Part shown: positions 1-5,192 of the stretch, piece after piece | How the letters are laid out: each line of letters starts with the position of its first letter | How positions within the stretch are numbered: the stretch's first letter is position 1 | The notes under the pieces: model-generated | Database searches by the model: none | What the model was told of the DNA's origin: nothing | Seen by the model: the letters and a program-made list of their open reading frames with translations, nothing else | Position numbers and translations under genes: made by a program | Assembly: GCA_937919295.1 (NCBI GenBank) | Contig: CALFRX010000334.1 | Span: 1-5,192 of the forward strand | From: an uncultured Peptococcaceae bacterium | GTDB taxonomy: Bacteria > Bacillota > Dehalobacteriia > UBA7702 | Direction of reading: 5' to 3' | Length of the DNA: 5,192 nucleotides

Positions 1-63
1 GCCCAACAGGGCGGCGCTCTGAGGCCGTCGACAAAGTCTGATACGCGGCGCTCTTTATGATGC

Positions 64-663
64 TTATGCTTCTTCTGCTGCTTGGGTTTCCGTTTCTTCC
101 TGGGGTTGCTCTTCGGTAACGGTTTCCCGGATATCTTTGATCATGGCGTAGATTTCATCTTCGGCATCGAGTATTTTGATGGTTGCCGGCAAGTCGAAAT
201 GGGCTGCCGTGATGTTGTCGCCGGTGGTCATTTCACTGGCGTCGACAACGAGGAATTCGGGAATTTTGGCGGCTTCCCCCGTTACTTCCACTTCGGGTTT
301 TAAGATCAGGATCTGCATTATTTTCTTTTCCAGTGCTTCGTTACCGTGGAACTGGATGGGAACTAACATTTTGATTTCCTGATCCGTGGGGATCAATTGA
401 ATGGCCGCGTGGATGATCTGTCCGCTGACGGGGTGCTTTTGTACTTCCTTCATCAAACCGAATTTCTTTTCATCCTTGTATTCAACCCAAACCTTGGCAT
501 TCATTCCATGTTTTGTGATGATTTTGTTCAACGCTGCAATTTGGAACTTTACAGGGGCGGAAACAGTGCCGGGGCCGTTGAGAACGCCGGAAACAAACTC
601 CGTGTTTCTTAGTTTCTTCGGTTTTTCAGTTCTTTCCAGCGCTCTTAAAGTTGCTGTATTCAT
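64..663 (-). CDS. rplY: 50S ribosomal protein L25 / general stress protein CTC
   Basis: A 199-residue protein of the bacterial L25/TL5/CTC family, which binds 5S rRNA in the large ribosomal subunit. Residues 1 to about 93 are the L25 domain, ending in the family's typical block GLMKEVQKHPVSGQIIHA (residues 69-86). Residues from about 95 to 182 form the beta-rich C-terminal domain found in the long (CTC/TL5) version and absent from the short enteric L25. The last 17 residues are an acidic Glu/Gln tail, also common in this family. The ATG at 661-663 is preceded by AAAGGAAG (671-678) at a 7-nt spacing, which supports this start. The gene stands alone with its own promoter upstream. In Bacillus subtilis the homologue is a general stress protein; stress control here is inference only. 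No terminator is visible in the 63 bases left after the stop. Confidence 0.95.
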   Translation of the reverse strand: MNTATLRALERTEKPKKLRNTEFVSGVLNGPGTVSAPVKFQIAALNKIITKHGMNAKVWVEYKDEKKFGLMKEVQKHPVSGQIIHAAIQLIPTDQEIKMLVPIQFHGNEALEKKIMQILILKPEVEVTGEAAKIPEFLVVDASEMTTGDNITAAHFDLPATIKILDAEDEIYAMIKDIRETVTEEQPQEETETQAAEEA

Positions 664-698
664 AATAACACTTCCTTTGGCCTAAAAAAGCCCATATC

Positions 699-711
699 TT
701 TGACAGTCAAA
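699..711. repeat. 13-bp palindrome in the leader of the L25/CTC gene
   Basis: TTTGAC-A-GTCAAA is a perfect inverted repeat with 6-bp arms and a 1-base centre. It lies just downstream of the predicted transcription start, between the promoter and the ribosome binding site. The position would suit an operator, but the palindrome is short and could be chance. No regulator family is recognised from it. Confidence 0.35.
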
Positions 712-725
712 TACCGTCACTTTAA

Positions 726-754
726 ATGGTAAGGAAAATATTTTCAAATGTCAA
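726..754 (-). promoter_or_regulatory. sigma-A type promoter of the L25/CTC gene
   Basis: Reading the minus strand, a perfect -35 box TTGACA (749-754) is followed after exactly 17 bases by TACCAT (726-731), which matches 4 of 6 bases of the -10 consensus. Transcription would start near 718, giving a leader of about 55 nt before the ATG. Assigned from sequence only. Confidence 0.7.
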
Positions 755-1105
755 GTAACAGAAAATGTCGCTTTTGCGGAAAATGTCGTTTATTTTAGCG
801 TTCGCGCTGTTTTTTTAGCGTTGCGAGCTTTCGTAAAGCGCCTGCAAAAAGACGTCTTTCTGGAAGCGGTTTTTTGCATTTCCCTTGCCACTCCGAAAAA
901 TTTGCCCATTATGGGGAAGTTTTTGCGAATCGGGAAGAGGATGGCAGATTACAGGAAAAGGACACGCCGTTTACACATATACCCCTTTTATCGGGGAGGA
1001 CGTTTGCCGTTCCTCAATTGCCGTTTTTCCCAAATTATAGTAGAAATCAGTAGTGTTTTATGGCGGATACGTCATACAAACGATCAGTCTCTGTAAGGCA
1101 TTATG

Positions 1106-1224
1106 TATTCTACTTTTTCCTGATGATTCAAATGAAGTAACATACAAGCTTGTTAAAGTATTTGCCGAAAATACCGTAACTGTAAAAAGCAGTTCTTTTT
1201 TTGAATATTGGAAAAGGTAGAATA
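1106..1224. mobile_element. Candidate MITE-like inverted-repeat element
   Basis: The ends are TATTCTACTTTTTCC (1106-1120) and GGAAAAGGTAGAATA (1210-1224), inverted repeats matching at 14 of 15 positions. A second pair, ATTCAAA (1126-1132) and TTTGAAT (1200-1206), continues the stem inward after a small asymmetric internal loop. Inside lie a 10-bp palindrome ACAAGCTTGT (1144-1153), GTATTT/AAATAC arms, and an AACTG/CAGTT hairpin followed by seven T. Each end begins or finishes with TA, which would fit a TA target duplication as made by IS630/mariner-type elements. No transposase is encoded, so this would be a non-autonomous element. A structured RNA or a decayed repeat is the alternative. Only one copy is in the window, so mobility is inference. 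Confidence 0.4.
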
Positions 1225-1370
1225 ACGGGAATACCATTTTTTTAGGATTATTTTTTATCCTCTTTAAAAAGGTGGTTATGATTGCCATATGCCGGAGATC
1301 ATGGTAGTCTAAAGATAGTGATTTCTCTGGTTTTAGAAAGACTATGGGCAGAAAGGGCTGAAGCTTGCGG

Positions 1371-1388
1371 CGGTATATGCGGATACCG
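1371..1388. repeat. Small perfect inverted repeat
   Basis: CGGTAT, six bases, then ATACCG form a perfect 6-bp inverted repeat in the gene-free stretch. No T-tract follows on either strand, so it is not a terminator. Function unknown, and it may be chance. Confidence 0.25.
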
Positions 1389-1600
1389 GATCGATCAGCG
1401 CTTTACCCCTGAAAAACGAAGGGAAGATTAAGACGGTTGCTCTAACTGCCTTAGTAAGCCAAAACGAAAGGGCTTGCCGCCTGCTTTTCGCAGACAACAA
1501 GTCCATAAGGCTCTACATGATTTCATTATTTTATTGCCTAACTTTTTGGGATCATTTCCTTTTACGTTTGCGGAACCTTTTGTTGTTTGAGTATTTTAGA

Positions 1601-1657
1601 AGCGTAAATTTAAAGGCCCAGGGCATCCCTGATTTGAGAGACCACGCGGTCGGTGCC
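1601..1657. repeat. 57-bp direct repeat, copy 1 (native shikimate kinase 3' end)
   Basis: This copy is identical to 1712-1768 except for one base (G at 1621, A at 1732). On the minus strand it encodes GTDRVVSQIRDALGL, a stop and nine bases beyond it. It follows the natural C-terminal sequence of the kinase without a break, so it is probably the original. Confidence 0.95.
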
Positions 1658-1711
1658 GTTTTCACATTTGATGTGGATATCGGCATACTTTTCGTAAAGC
1701 CCTTTGCGGTC

Positions 1712-1768
1712 AGCGTAAATTTAAAGGCCCAAGGCATCCCTGATTTGAGAGACCACGCGGTCGGTGCC
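1712..1768. repeat. 57-bp direct repeat, copy 2 (inserted copy)
   Basis: Second copy of the kinase 3' end, lying 111 bp (37 codons) from copy 1 and therefore in the same frame. It carries the stop codon at 1721-1723 into the middle of the gene. Its right end (minus-strand sense) joins at TTTACGCT, also found just after the native stop, and the coding sequence then continues as DRKGLYEKY. This suggests copying with short homology at the junction. Confidence 0.95.
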
Positions 1769-1785
1769 AAGCTCATCCCCGACTA

Positions 1786-1807
1786 TGAGGCGTTTCGCTC
1801 CGCCTCA
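1786..1807. repeat. Hairpin at the disruption point of the kinase gene
   Basis: TGAGGCG (1786-1792) and CGCCTCA (1801-1807) form a perfect 7-bp stem around an 8-base loop. It contains the premature stop codon and lies between the 19-bp and the inserted 57-bp copies. Such a hairpin could promote strand slippage or template switching, but this is inference. Confidence 0.6.
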
Positions 1808-1812
1808 CTTGC

Positions 1813-1831
1813 CGCGGTCGGTGCCGTTTTC
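1813..1831. repeat. 19-bp third partial copy of the kinase 3' segment
   Basis: These 19 bases are identical to 1645-1663 and encode ENGTDR on the minus strand. They are 168 bp (56 codons) from the native copy, again in frame. They sit at the lid-region Arg-Gly of the kinase, just before the premature stop. A 19-bp exact match is unlikely by chance within one short gene. Confidence 0.85.
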
Positions 1832-2185
1832 GATCCGCTGTTCCAGCTCTGCCACATCGGTATCCAGCCAAATGACGGTGTTTTCAGCGCCCAAGTGTTC
1901 CATGGCGCGGTCGTTTAAAACCATGCTGCCCCCAGTGGCGATGACGCAGCGATGGCAACGGATACTTTCGCCTACTTGATTTTCGATAGCCAAAAAACCG
2001 CCGACGCCATCATCGGCAATGATTTCCGGCAGGGTTTTCCCGGTTTTTTTGATGATCAGCAGATCAACGTCGATGAAGTCGTAACCGAGACGTTTGGCCA
2101 GGATTACGCCGACAGTGCTTTTGCCGGTGCCGGGCATGCCGATGAGTATGATGTTGGGCAAATGATGTTCTCCGTTCATGGCCAA

Positions 2186-2698
2186 TTACAGCACCAGGCT
2201 GGGCGGCGCGTATGTACGGTTCCCCAATTCCTGGTCGAGAAGGTAAAGGCCGCGGGAATCGGCGCCGAAAAGTTCCATCTTTTTGATCAGCTCGCCGGCA
2301 TTGGTTTCTTCCTCACCCTGTTCTTTGACGAACCAATCGAGGAATTGCTTGGTGCGGAAATCCTTTTCCTCATCGGCGGCAGCATAAATCTTGTGAATCA
2401 GGTCGGTGACGTATTTTTCGTGTTCCAGCCCGGCTTTTAAGGCGTCCATATTATCATTTAGGACAATATTGGGTTGATCAATGGCTTTTAAGGTCACTTT
2501 AATTCCGTTGTCTTGCATGTATTTGACAAAGAGCAGGGCGTGGTCACGTTCTTCCTGGGCCTGAATCTGATACCAGTTGGCAAAACCCGAAAGCCCATGT
2601 TCCACGTAAAAATTGGCAAAAGACAGGTAGAGATAGGCGGAATAAAACTCTTTGTTAACTTGATTGTTTAGCAATTCTTCTATCTTTTTAGAGAACAT
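2186..2698 (-). CDS. ftnA: Ferritin (non-heme, FtnA type)
   Basis: A 170-residue ferritin that oxidises Fe(II) and stores it as a mineral inside a 24-subunit cytoplasmic shell. All expected ferroxidase-centre residues are present at the Escherichia coli FtnA positions: E17, E50, H53 (in QEERDH), E94, E126, Q127 and E130. Conserved Y24 is also there. Length is normal and no heme-binding Met of bacterioferritin type is needed to explain it. The frame stays open upstream to 2890, but ATG 2696-2698 is chosen because MFSKKIEELLNNQVNKE is the usual family start and it has a perfect AAGGAGG (2707-2713) 8 nt upstream. It has its own promoter and is followed without a gap by the broken shikimate kinase gene, so both are likely one transcript. 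Confidence 0.97.
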   Translation of the reverse strand: MFSKKIEELLNNQVNKEFYSAYLYLSFANFYVEHGLSGFANWYQIQAQEERDHALLFVKYMQDNGIKVTLKAIDQPNIVLNDNMDALKAGLEHEKYVTDLIHKIYAAADEEKDFRTKQFLDWFVKEQGEEETNAGELIKKMELFGADSRGLYLLDQELGNRTYAPPSLVL

Positions 2699-2765
2699 GG
2701 TGTAAGCCTCCTTTTTCCTATGTTGATGGCGATTCTTTGCCACCGTGCCCCGTGAAATTACGCTT

Positions 2766-2778
2766 ATTATATCATAAT
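2766..2778. promoter_or_regulatory. Possible operator: palindrome over the ferritin -10 box
   Basis: ATTAT-ATC-ATAAT is a perfect 5-bp inverted repeat covering the -10 box. On the minus strand GATTATGATA matches 9 of the first 10 bases of the classic Fur box (GATAATGATA), though the second half does not match well. Ferritin genes are commonly controlled by Fur or PerR, so an iron or peroxide operator is plausible but not shown. Confidence 0.35.
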
Positions 2779-2795
2779 CACGACGAAAAAAGCAA
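2766..2795 (-). promoter_or_regulatory. Ferritin promoter (extended -10)
   Basis: On the minus strand, TTGCTT (2790-2795) is followed after 18 bases by a perfect TATAAT (2766-2771) preceded by TGA, an extended -10 pattern. Transcription would start near 2759, leaving a leader of about 60 nt. It should drive ferritin and the downstream shikimate kinase remnant. Confidence 0.75.
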
Positions 2796-2835
2796 CTTGA
2801 CGGCGGAATATAGCGATCAACGCGATCCTTTGTTT

Positions 2836-2865
2836 TTGCTCTTGGTCTCCCCATCCTGGTATATT
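2836..2865 (+). promoter_or_regulatory. Possible promoter for the small membrane protein
   Basis: TTGCTC (2836-2841) and TATATT (2860-2865) are separated by 18 bases, with TGG just before the -10 giving an extended -10 pattern. It faces away from the ferritin promoter and lies about 70 bases before the start codon at 2935. Confidence 0.45.
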
Positions 2866-2934
2866 TCACCGCACTTTTGGATCCAATCAATACCGTGATC
2901 TACAACTTGATGCATGAGGAGGGTTTTTATTTTT

Positions 2935-3288
2935 ATGAAGAAATTAAGAGGCAGATCCAAAGTCCCGATGATCCTCGGTCTCATCGGCGGTCTCATCGGC
3001 ATTCCTTGTACATTGCTGAGTTTTAAGATGACCCAAGCCGCAGGCGCTGAAATTGCCGCCGCGGTTCAGATTTACCTGTATTTTGCTTTTGTCGGCTGCG
3101 CGATTGGCCTTGTTTTTAGTTTTTTGGCCAAAAGAAAACCGCTCCTTGCCGGAACCATGCAATTGGTGGCCGCCGCCTGCGTGGGTCTTTCGGTGATCGG
3201 TTCCCTTGTTTTAAATGTTCCTACGTTCCTGCTATTTTTGATCGGTGCTGTCGTCACCTTTGCGCAAGAGAGAGAAGTTTATCAATAA
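2935..3288 (+). CDS. Small membrane protein with four predicted helices, function unknown
   Basis: A 117-residue hydrophobic protein. A short basic N-terminus (MKKLRGRSK) is followed by four likely membrane helices at about residues 10-32, 43-66, 70-90 and 93-110, with a short polar tail EREVYQ. The positive N-terminus and the basic AKRKP loop after helix two suggest both face the cytoplasm. The Gly-rich LGLIGGLIGIP start of helix one resembles DUF4064-like small membrane proteins, but I would not assign a family firmly. The ATG at 2935 is preferred over the in-frame ATG at 2914 because GAGGAGGG (2916-2923) lies between them; the spacing of about 11-12 nt is longer than usual. It is a single-gene unit, divergent from ferritin and ended by a strong terminator. 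Confidence 0.8.
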   Translation: MKKLRGRSKVPMILGLIGGLIGIPCTLLSFKMTQAAGAEIAAAVQIYLYFAFVGCAIGLVFSFLAKRKPLLAGTMQLVAAACVGLSVIGSLVLNVPTFLLFLIGAVVTFAQEREVYQ

Positions 3289-3304
3289 GAGAAAGCAATG
3301 GATA

Positions 3305-3355
3305 AGCCTGCAAACAAAAGACGCTTATGCGGATTTTGTCTGCAGGCTCTTTTTT
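3305..3355 (+). terminator. Strong intrinsic terminator
   Basis: Two 20-base arms (3305-3324 and 3329-3348) pair at 17 of 20 positions around a TTAT loop, and a run of six T follows after one C (3350-3355). It ends the membrane protein gene 16 bases after its stop. The flavoprotein gene converges from the other side; on the minus strand the hairpin lacks a good T-tract, so termination of that transcript here would be weaker. Confidence 0.9.
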
Positions 3356-3368
3356 ATCACAATGATCT

Positions 3369-4757
3369 CTATTTGCGTTCCTGGTTTTGGTCATCGTCCT
3401 TAGACGACTCCGGCGGAGAAGACTTCTTATGGTCTATGCGCAGATCTTTTAAGGCGGGATTATCAATGAGTTGGCCGCCTTCGTCAAAGCGCGAACCGTG
3501 GCAGGGACAATCCCAGCTTTGCTCCGTTTCATTCCATTTGAGGGCGCAGCCCAGGTGGGTGCATCTCCTGCGGGTGGGGGTGAGAAAGTTCAGTGTTGTC
3601 TCTATGCCGTTAAGGAAAAGCTGCGGCTTTAAAATGCTGCGCTGGGGCGAAAACACATCGGCAAACGCGTTTTTTTTGCCGTTCAGCATATCCGTTAAGA
3701 TCATCGCCGCTGCCATGGCCGTGGTCATGCCCCATTTGTTGAAGCCTGTGGCAACGTAAATATCCGGCGCGCTTTTGGCGTAAGGGCCGATATAGGGCAC
3801 GCTGTCCAAGCTCATGCAATCCTGGGTTGACCAAGCATAGATCTCTTCTGCTTCGGGATAGTAGGTTTTGGCAAAAGTGCGCAGTTCCCGCCATTTGCCG
3901 CCTTCTTTGCCGGTGCGGTGATCGCCGCCGCCGAGGAGGAGCAGATTTTGATGATTGCGAAAGGACATACCGTTTTGCGCTTCGTCCACGTACATACCAT
4001 GGACGTCGGTAGCGTTTGCCAAAGCGATCACGTAGGAACGGTGCTGATAGAGCTTTAAAAAATAACTCCCGTAGCGATTCATAAAAGGGAAGTGGGTGGC
4101 GACAATGATTCTTTGCGCCCTGATTTCCCCGGTTTCTGTCAGCGCCGTATGACCATCGAGGAGATGCACGAAGCTGTTTTCATAGATACGCAAATCTTTG
4201 GCCAAAGCGCCGAGGAATTTCAAAGGATGAAATTGGGCCTGACCTTCAAATTCGATGGCTCCGGCGACCTTTAACGGCAAAGGTAGTTCCTGGGCGAAAA
4301 AGGCCGGAAAATCAAGGCTGTCCAGGGCGTGCATTTCCCGCTCGACTTTATGATAGTCCTCTAAAGAGTAAACAAAGGCGCTTTTTTCTTCAAAATCGCA
4401 ATCGATGCTCTGGCAAAGCTGCTTGTATTTTGCCAAAGCCTGCTGGTTGGCAGCCAGATACAGCATGGCTTTCTCTTCACCGGCGTTTTTGATCAAATCA
4501 CTGTAGATCATCCCGTGCTGGGAGGTGATTTTGGCCGTGGTGTTTTTGGTCACGCCGTTGCCGACGGTCCTTGCTTCCACCAGCATATAATCGGCGCCGA
4601 GCTGTTCTAAAAAATAGGCGCATAAAACTCCGGTCATACCGCCGCCGATGATCAGCACATCGGTTTTCAGATCACCGGAAATGGATTCAAATTTAGGCAG
4701 CTCTACCTGATCGCACCAAAGGGATTGGGACATTTTTACATTCTTGGAATCATTCAT
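3369..4757 (-). CDS. FAD-dependent oxidoreductase with C-terminal Rieske [2Fe-2S] domain
   Basis: A flavoprotein of the DAO (D-amino-acid oxidase/glycine oxidase-like) family fused to a Rieske iron-sulfur domain; likely a cytoplasmic redox enzyme with unknown substrate. Numbered from the upstream ATG at 4775 (468 residues), the Rossmann motif GGGMTG is at 44-49 with the ribose-binding Glu at 67, and the second FAD motif DIYVATGFNKWGM at 338-350. Residues 405-426 are the Rieske site: C405-x-H407 and C423-x-x-H426 as cluster ligands, C410 and C425 as the usual disulfide pair. The link before the cluster is short, so this is the compact Rieske form. No signal peptide is visible. The tail is polar and rich in Ser, Asp and Lys. 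Start is uncertain: ATG 4755-4757 has GGTG a few bases upstream and is preferred; ATG 4773-4775 has no clear ribosome binding site. It is monocistronic as far as seen, diverging from the gene at 4903. Confidence 0.92.
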   Translation of the reverse strand: MNDSKNVKMSQSLWCDQVELPKFESISGDLKTDVLIIGGGMTGVLCAYFLEQLGADYMLVEARTVGNGVTKNTTAKITSQHGMIYSDLIKNAGEEKAMLYLAANQQALAKYKQLCQSIDCDFEEKSAFVYSLEDYHKVEREMHALDSLDFPAFFAQELPLPLKVAGAIEFEGQAQFHPLKFLGALAKDLRIYENSFVHLLDGHTALTETGEIRAQRIIVATHFPFMNRYGSYFLKLYQHRSYVIALANATDVHGMYVDEAQNGMSFRNHQNLLLLGGGDHRTGKEGGKWRELRTFAKTYYPEAEEIYAWSTQDCMSLDSVPYIGPYAKSAPDIYVATGFNKWGMTTAMAAAMILTDMLNGKKNAFADVFSPQRSILKPQLFLNGIETTLNFLTPTRRRCTHLGCALKWNETEQSWDCPCHGSRFDEGGQLIDNPALKDLRIDHKKSSPPESSKDDDQNQERK

Positions 4758-4844
4758 TTGTTCACCGTATCTCATTGTTTTTCTTAGATTGCCCTAACTT
4801 TTCCTAAATATGAAAGATTCTTTTATGGGTATTTGTCCCACATA

Positions 4845-4870
4845 TATTTTTCTCCGAGCTGAGAAAAATA
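4845..4870. promoter_or_regulatory. Perfect 10-bp inverted repeat between divergent genes
   Basis: TATTTTTCTC (4845-4854) and GAGAAAAATA (4861-4870) are perfect inverted arms around a 6-base centre CGAGCT. It lies in the 145-base divergent region between the flavoprotein gene and the gene at 4903, about 30 bases before that gene's start. No T-tract follows it on the plus strand. It could be an operator or a leader hairpin; which one is not shown. Confidence 0.5.
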
Positions 4871-4902
4871 AATACAGATCTTATATATAAAAGGAGAAGA
4901 AT

Positions 4903-5192
4903 ATGAACAATAATAATGCCAAGAGAAGCCGCAACCGGCAAACGGTGCAAACAGTACCTGACGATGTCTACGGAACCATGGGCGACATCTCCCGTGACAA
5001 CGCTGAAGCAAGCAGTCAAAACGCCTCCGCGGAAGATATCCGTATGGCCCGGGAAGCCAGAGAATCCGCCGGTACCACGCCGCCGGAAAACAATTTGAAT
5101 CAAATGAATCAATTGAATCAAATGAATCAGGTGAAGCAGTCGAATATGGACGCCGATCCCCGTCAGGCCAGTGCCCGGGCGCTGAAGAATAG
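4903..5192 (+). CDS. Asn/Gln-rich hydrophilic protein, unknown function (3' end cut by window)
   Basis: Ninety-six full codons are seen and the frame is open at the window end, so the C-terminus is missing. The ATG at 4903 has a good AAGGAGAA (4891-4898) 4 nt upstream. The protein begins MNNNNAKRSRNRQ (basic, Asn-rich), continues with an acidic to mixed stretch including EDIRMAREARESAG (residues 44-57) that may be helical, and then a low-complexity repeat (L/M)NQ, four units at residues 65-76. No signal peptide or membrane segment is present and the whole is probably largely disordered. The DNA composition and ribosome binding site fit the neighbours. I do not recognise a family. The composition is somewhat like small acid-soluble spore proteins of the gamma type, but the TE(F/I)ASE germination protease site is not found, so I do not make that call. 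Confidence 0.75.
   Translation, partial: MNNNNAKRSRNRQTVQTVPDDVYGTMGDISRDNAEASSQNASAEDIRMAREARESAGTTPPENNLNQMNQLNQMNQVKQSNMDADPRQASARALKN
5095..5130 (+). repeat. Tandem 18-bp repeat inside the Asn/Gln-rich gene
   Basis: Two head-to-tail 18-bp units (5095-5112 and 5113-5130) match at 17 of 18 bases and encode LNQMNQ twice. The length is a multiple of three, so changes in copy number would keep the frame. Confidence 0.9.

Larger units (their letters stand above)
664..1609. other. Long stretch with no convincing gene
   Basis: This 946-base stretch holds the L25/CTC promoter at its left end and the inverted-repeat element at 1106-1224. Possible frames, such as plus 821-1096 or minus 1058-1288, lack ribosome binding sites at a usable distance and give proteins with no recognisable motifs. 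The plus-strand frame from 1337 is open to the stop at 1918, but its only ATG is at 1517 and its distal part is antisense to the shikimate kinase gene. Part of the region may be decayed coding sequence or mobile-element remains, but no family could be recognised. No tRNA or known RNA fold was seen. Confidence 0.6.
1610..2179 (-). pseudogene. aroK: Shikimate kinase, 3' part disrupted by internal self-duplication
   Basis: Shikimate kinase phosphorylates shikimate with ATP in the chorismate (aromatic amino acid) pathway in the cytoplasm. Counting from the ATG at 2177-2179, residues 14-21 are the Walker A loop GMPGTGKS, 37-39 the DVD motif and 83-84 the Gly pair of ATGGS. The usual shikimate-binding Arg after Phe 62 is Leu here. 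The frame reaches the lid region (RIENGTDRG) and stops at 1805-1807 after about 124 residues, well short of the roughly 165-175 usual for the family. In the same frame downstream, after a second stop at 1721-1723, lies the missing C-terminus beginning IYADRKGLYEKYADIHI and ending at the stop 1610-1612. The truncated product lacks the R-x-x-LY substrate-binding segment and is probably inactive. It follows ferritin directly (an in-frame TTG at 2185 abuts the ferritin stop) and has only a weak ribosome binding site, so it probably relies on read-through transcription and translational coupling. A sequencing or assembly error is possible. Confidence 0.8.

Noticed and set aside
11..54. Direct repeat GCGGCGCTCT at 11-20 and 45-54, plus a GCCC/GGGC mini-hairpin at 1-12
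   Set aside because: Ten-base GC-rich repeats at the window edge can be chance, and the context is cut off.
797..816. AGCG-TTCG-CGCT hairpin followed by seven T, possible terminator
   Set aside because: The stem is only four base pairs and no gene ends nearby on the plus strand, so it is too weak to call.
821..1096. Open plus-strand frame of 91 codons in the gene-free stretch
   Set aside because: It begins with TTG and has no ribosome binding site. The internal ATG at 940 has a GA-rich stretch directly against it, too close to work. The product shows no motif and has low-complexity basic composition.
1178..1200. AACTG/CAGTT hairpin followed by T-tract
   Set aside because: A five-base-pair stem with no upstream gene; better seen as part of the inverted-repeat element.
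1058..1288. Minus-strand frame of 76 codons overlapping the inverted-repeat element
   Set aside because: No ribosome binding site, no recognisable motif, and it runs through the inverted-repeat structure.
1262..1303. AGGTGG followed closely by ATG and a nine-codon frame, possible leader peptide
   Set aside because: The spacing between the ribosome binding site and ATG is only about two bases, and no gene follows on that strand.
1337..1918. Long stop-free plus-strand frame over the gap and antisense to the kinase
   Set aside because: The only ATG is at 1517, without a ribosome binding site. The right half is antisense to the shikimate kinase and repeats the same peptide because of the duplicated DNA. 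The left part resembles coding sequence slightly but no family could be named.
2699..2890. N-terminal extension of ferritin by 64 residues
   Set aside because: It covers the promoter and a perfect ribosome binding site, and the shorter form matches ferritin residue numbering exactly.

Overview
The window looks like chromosomal DNA from a member of the Bacillota (low/medium-GC Firmicutes), possibly a Negativicutes- or Clostridia-like anaerobe. This rests on strong AGGAGG-type ribosome binding sites, sigma-A style promoters, a CTC/TL5-type ribosomal protein L25, a prokaryotic ferritin and a FAD oxidoreductase carrying a short Rieske domain. The genus cannot be fixed from the sequence alone.

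Layout. Positions 64-663 (minus) encode ribosomal protein L25/general stress protein CTC, with its own promoter at about 726-754. Positions 664-1609 hold no convincing gene. That gap contains a compact imperfect inverted-repeat element (1106-1224) whose ends look like TA-flanked terminal repeats. Positions 1610-2179 (minus) are a shikimate kinase gene whose 3' half is broken: a 57-bp piece of its own end occurs twice, a 19-bp piece of it occurs a third time, and in-frame stops separate the C-terminal part. It lies directly downstream of an intact ferritin gene (2186-2698, minus), which has a good promoter overlapped by a small palindrome. A divergent gene (2935-3288, plus) encodes a small four-helix membrane protein and ends in a strong terminator (3305-3355). 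Positions 3369-4757 (minus; start could be 4775) encode a DAO-family FAD oxidoreductase with a C-terminal Rieske [2Fe-2S] domain. A divergent gene beginning at 4903 (plus) encodes an Asn/Gln-rich, hydrophilic protein of unknown function and runs off the window end.

How the genes may work together. Ferritin (iron storage and ferroxidation) and the Rieske flavoprotein fit a general iron/redox or stress theme, and CTC is a stress-linked ribosomal protein in Bacillus, but these are separate transcription units and no shared system is demonstrated. The most distinctive thing here is the rearranged shikimate kinase 3' end. The sequence shows the internal copying directly. Whether it is real biology or an assembly artefact needs read data. 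I saw no evidence of a new multi-gene system.
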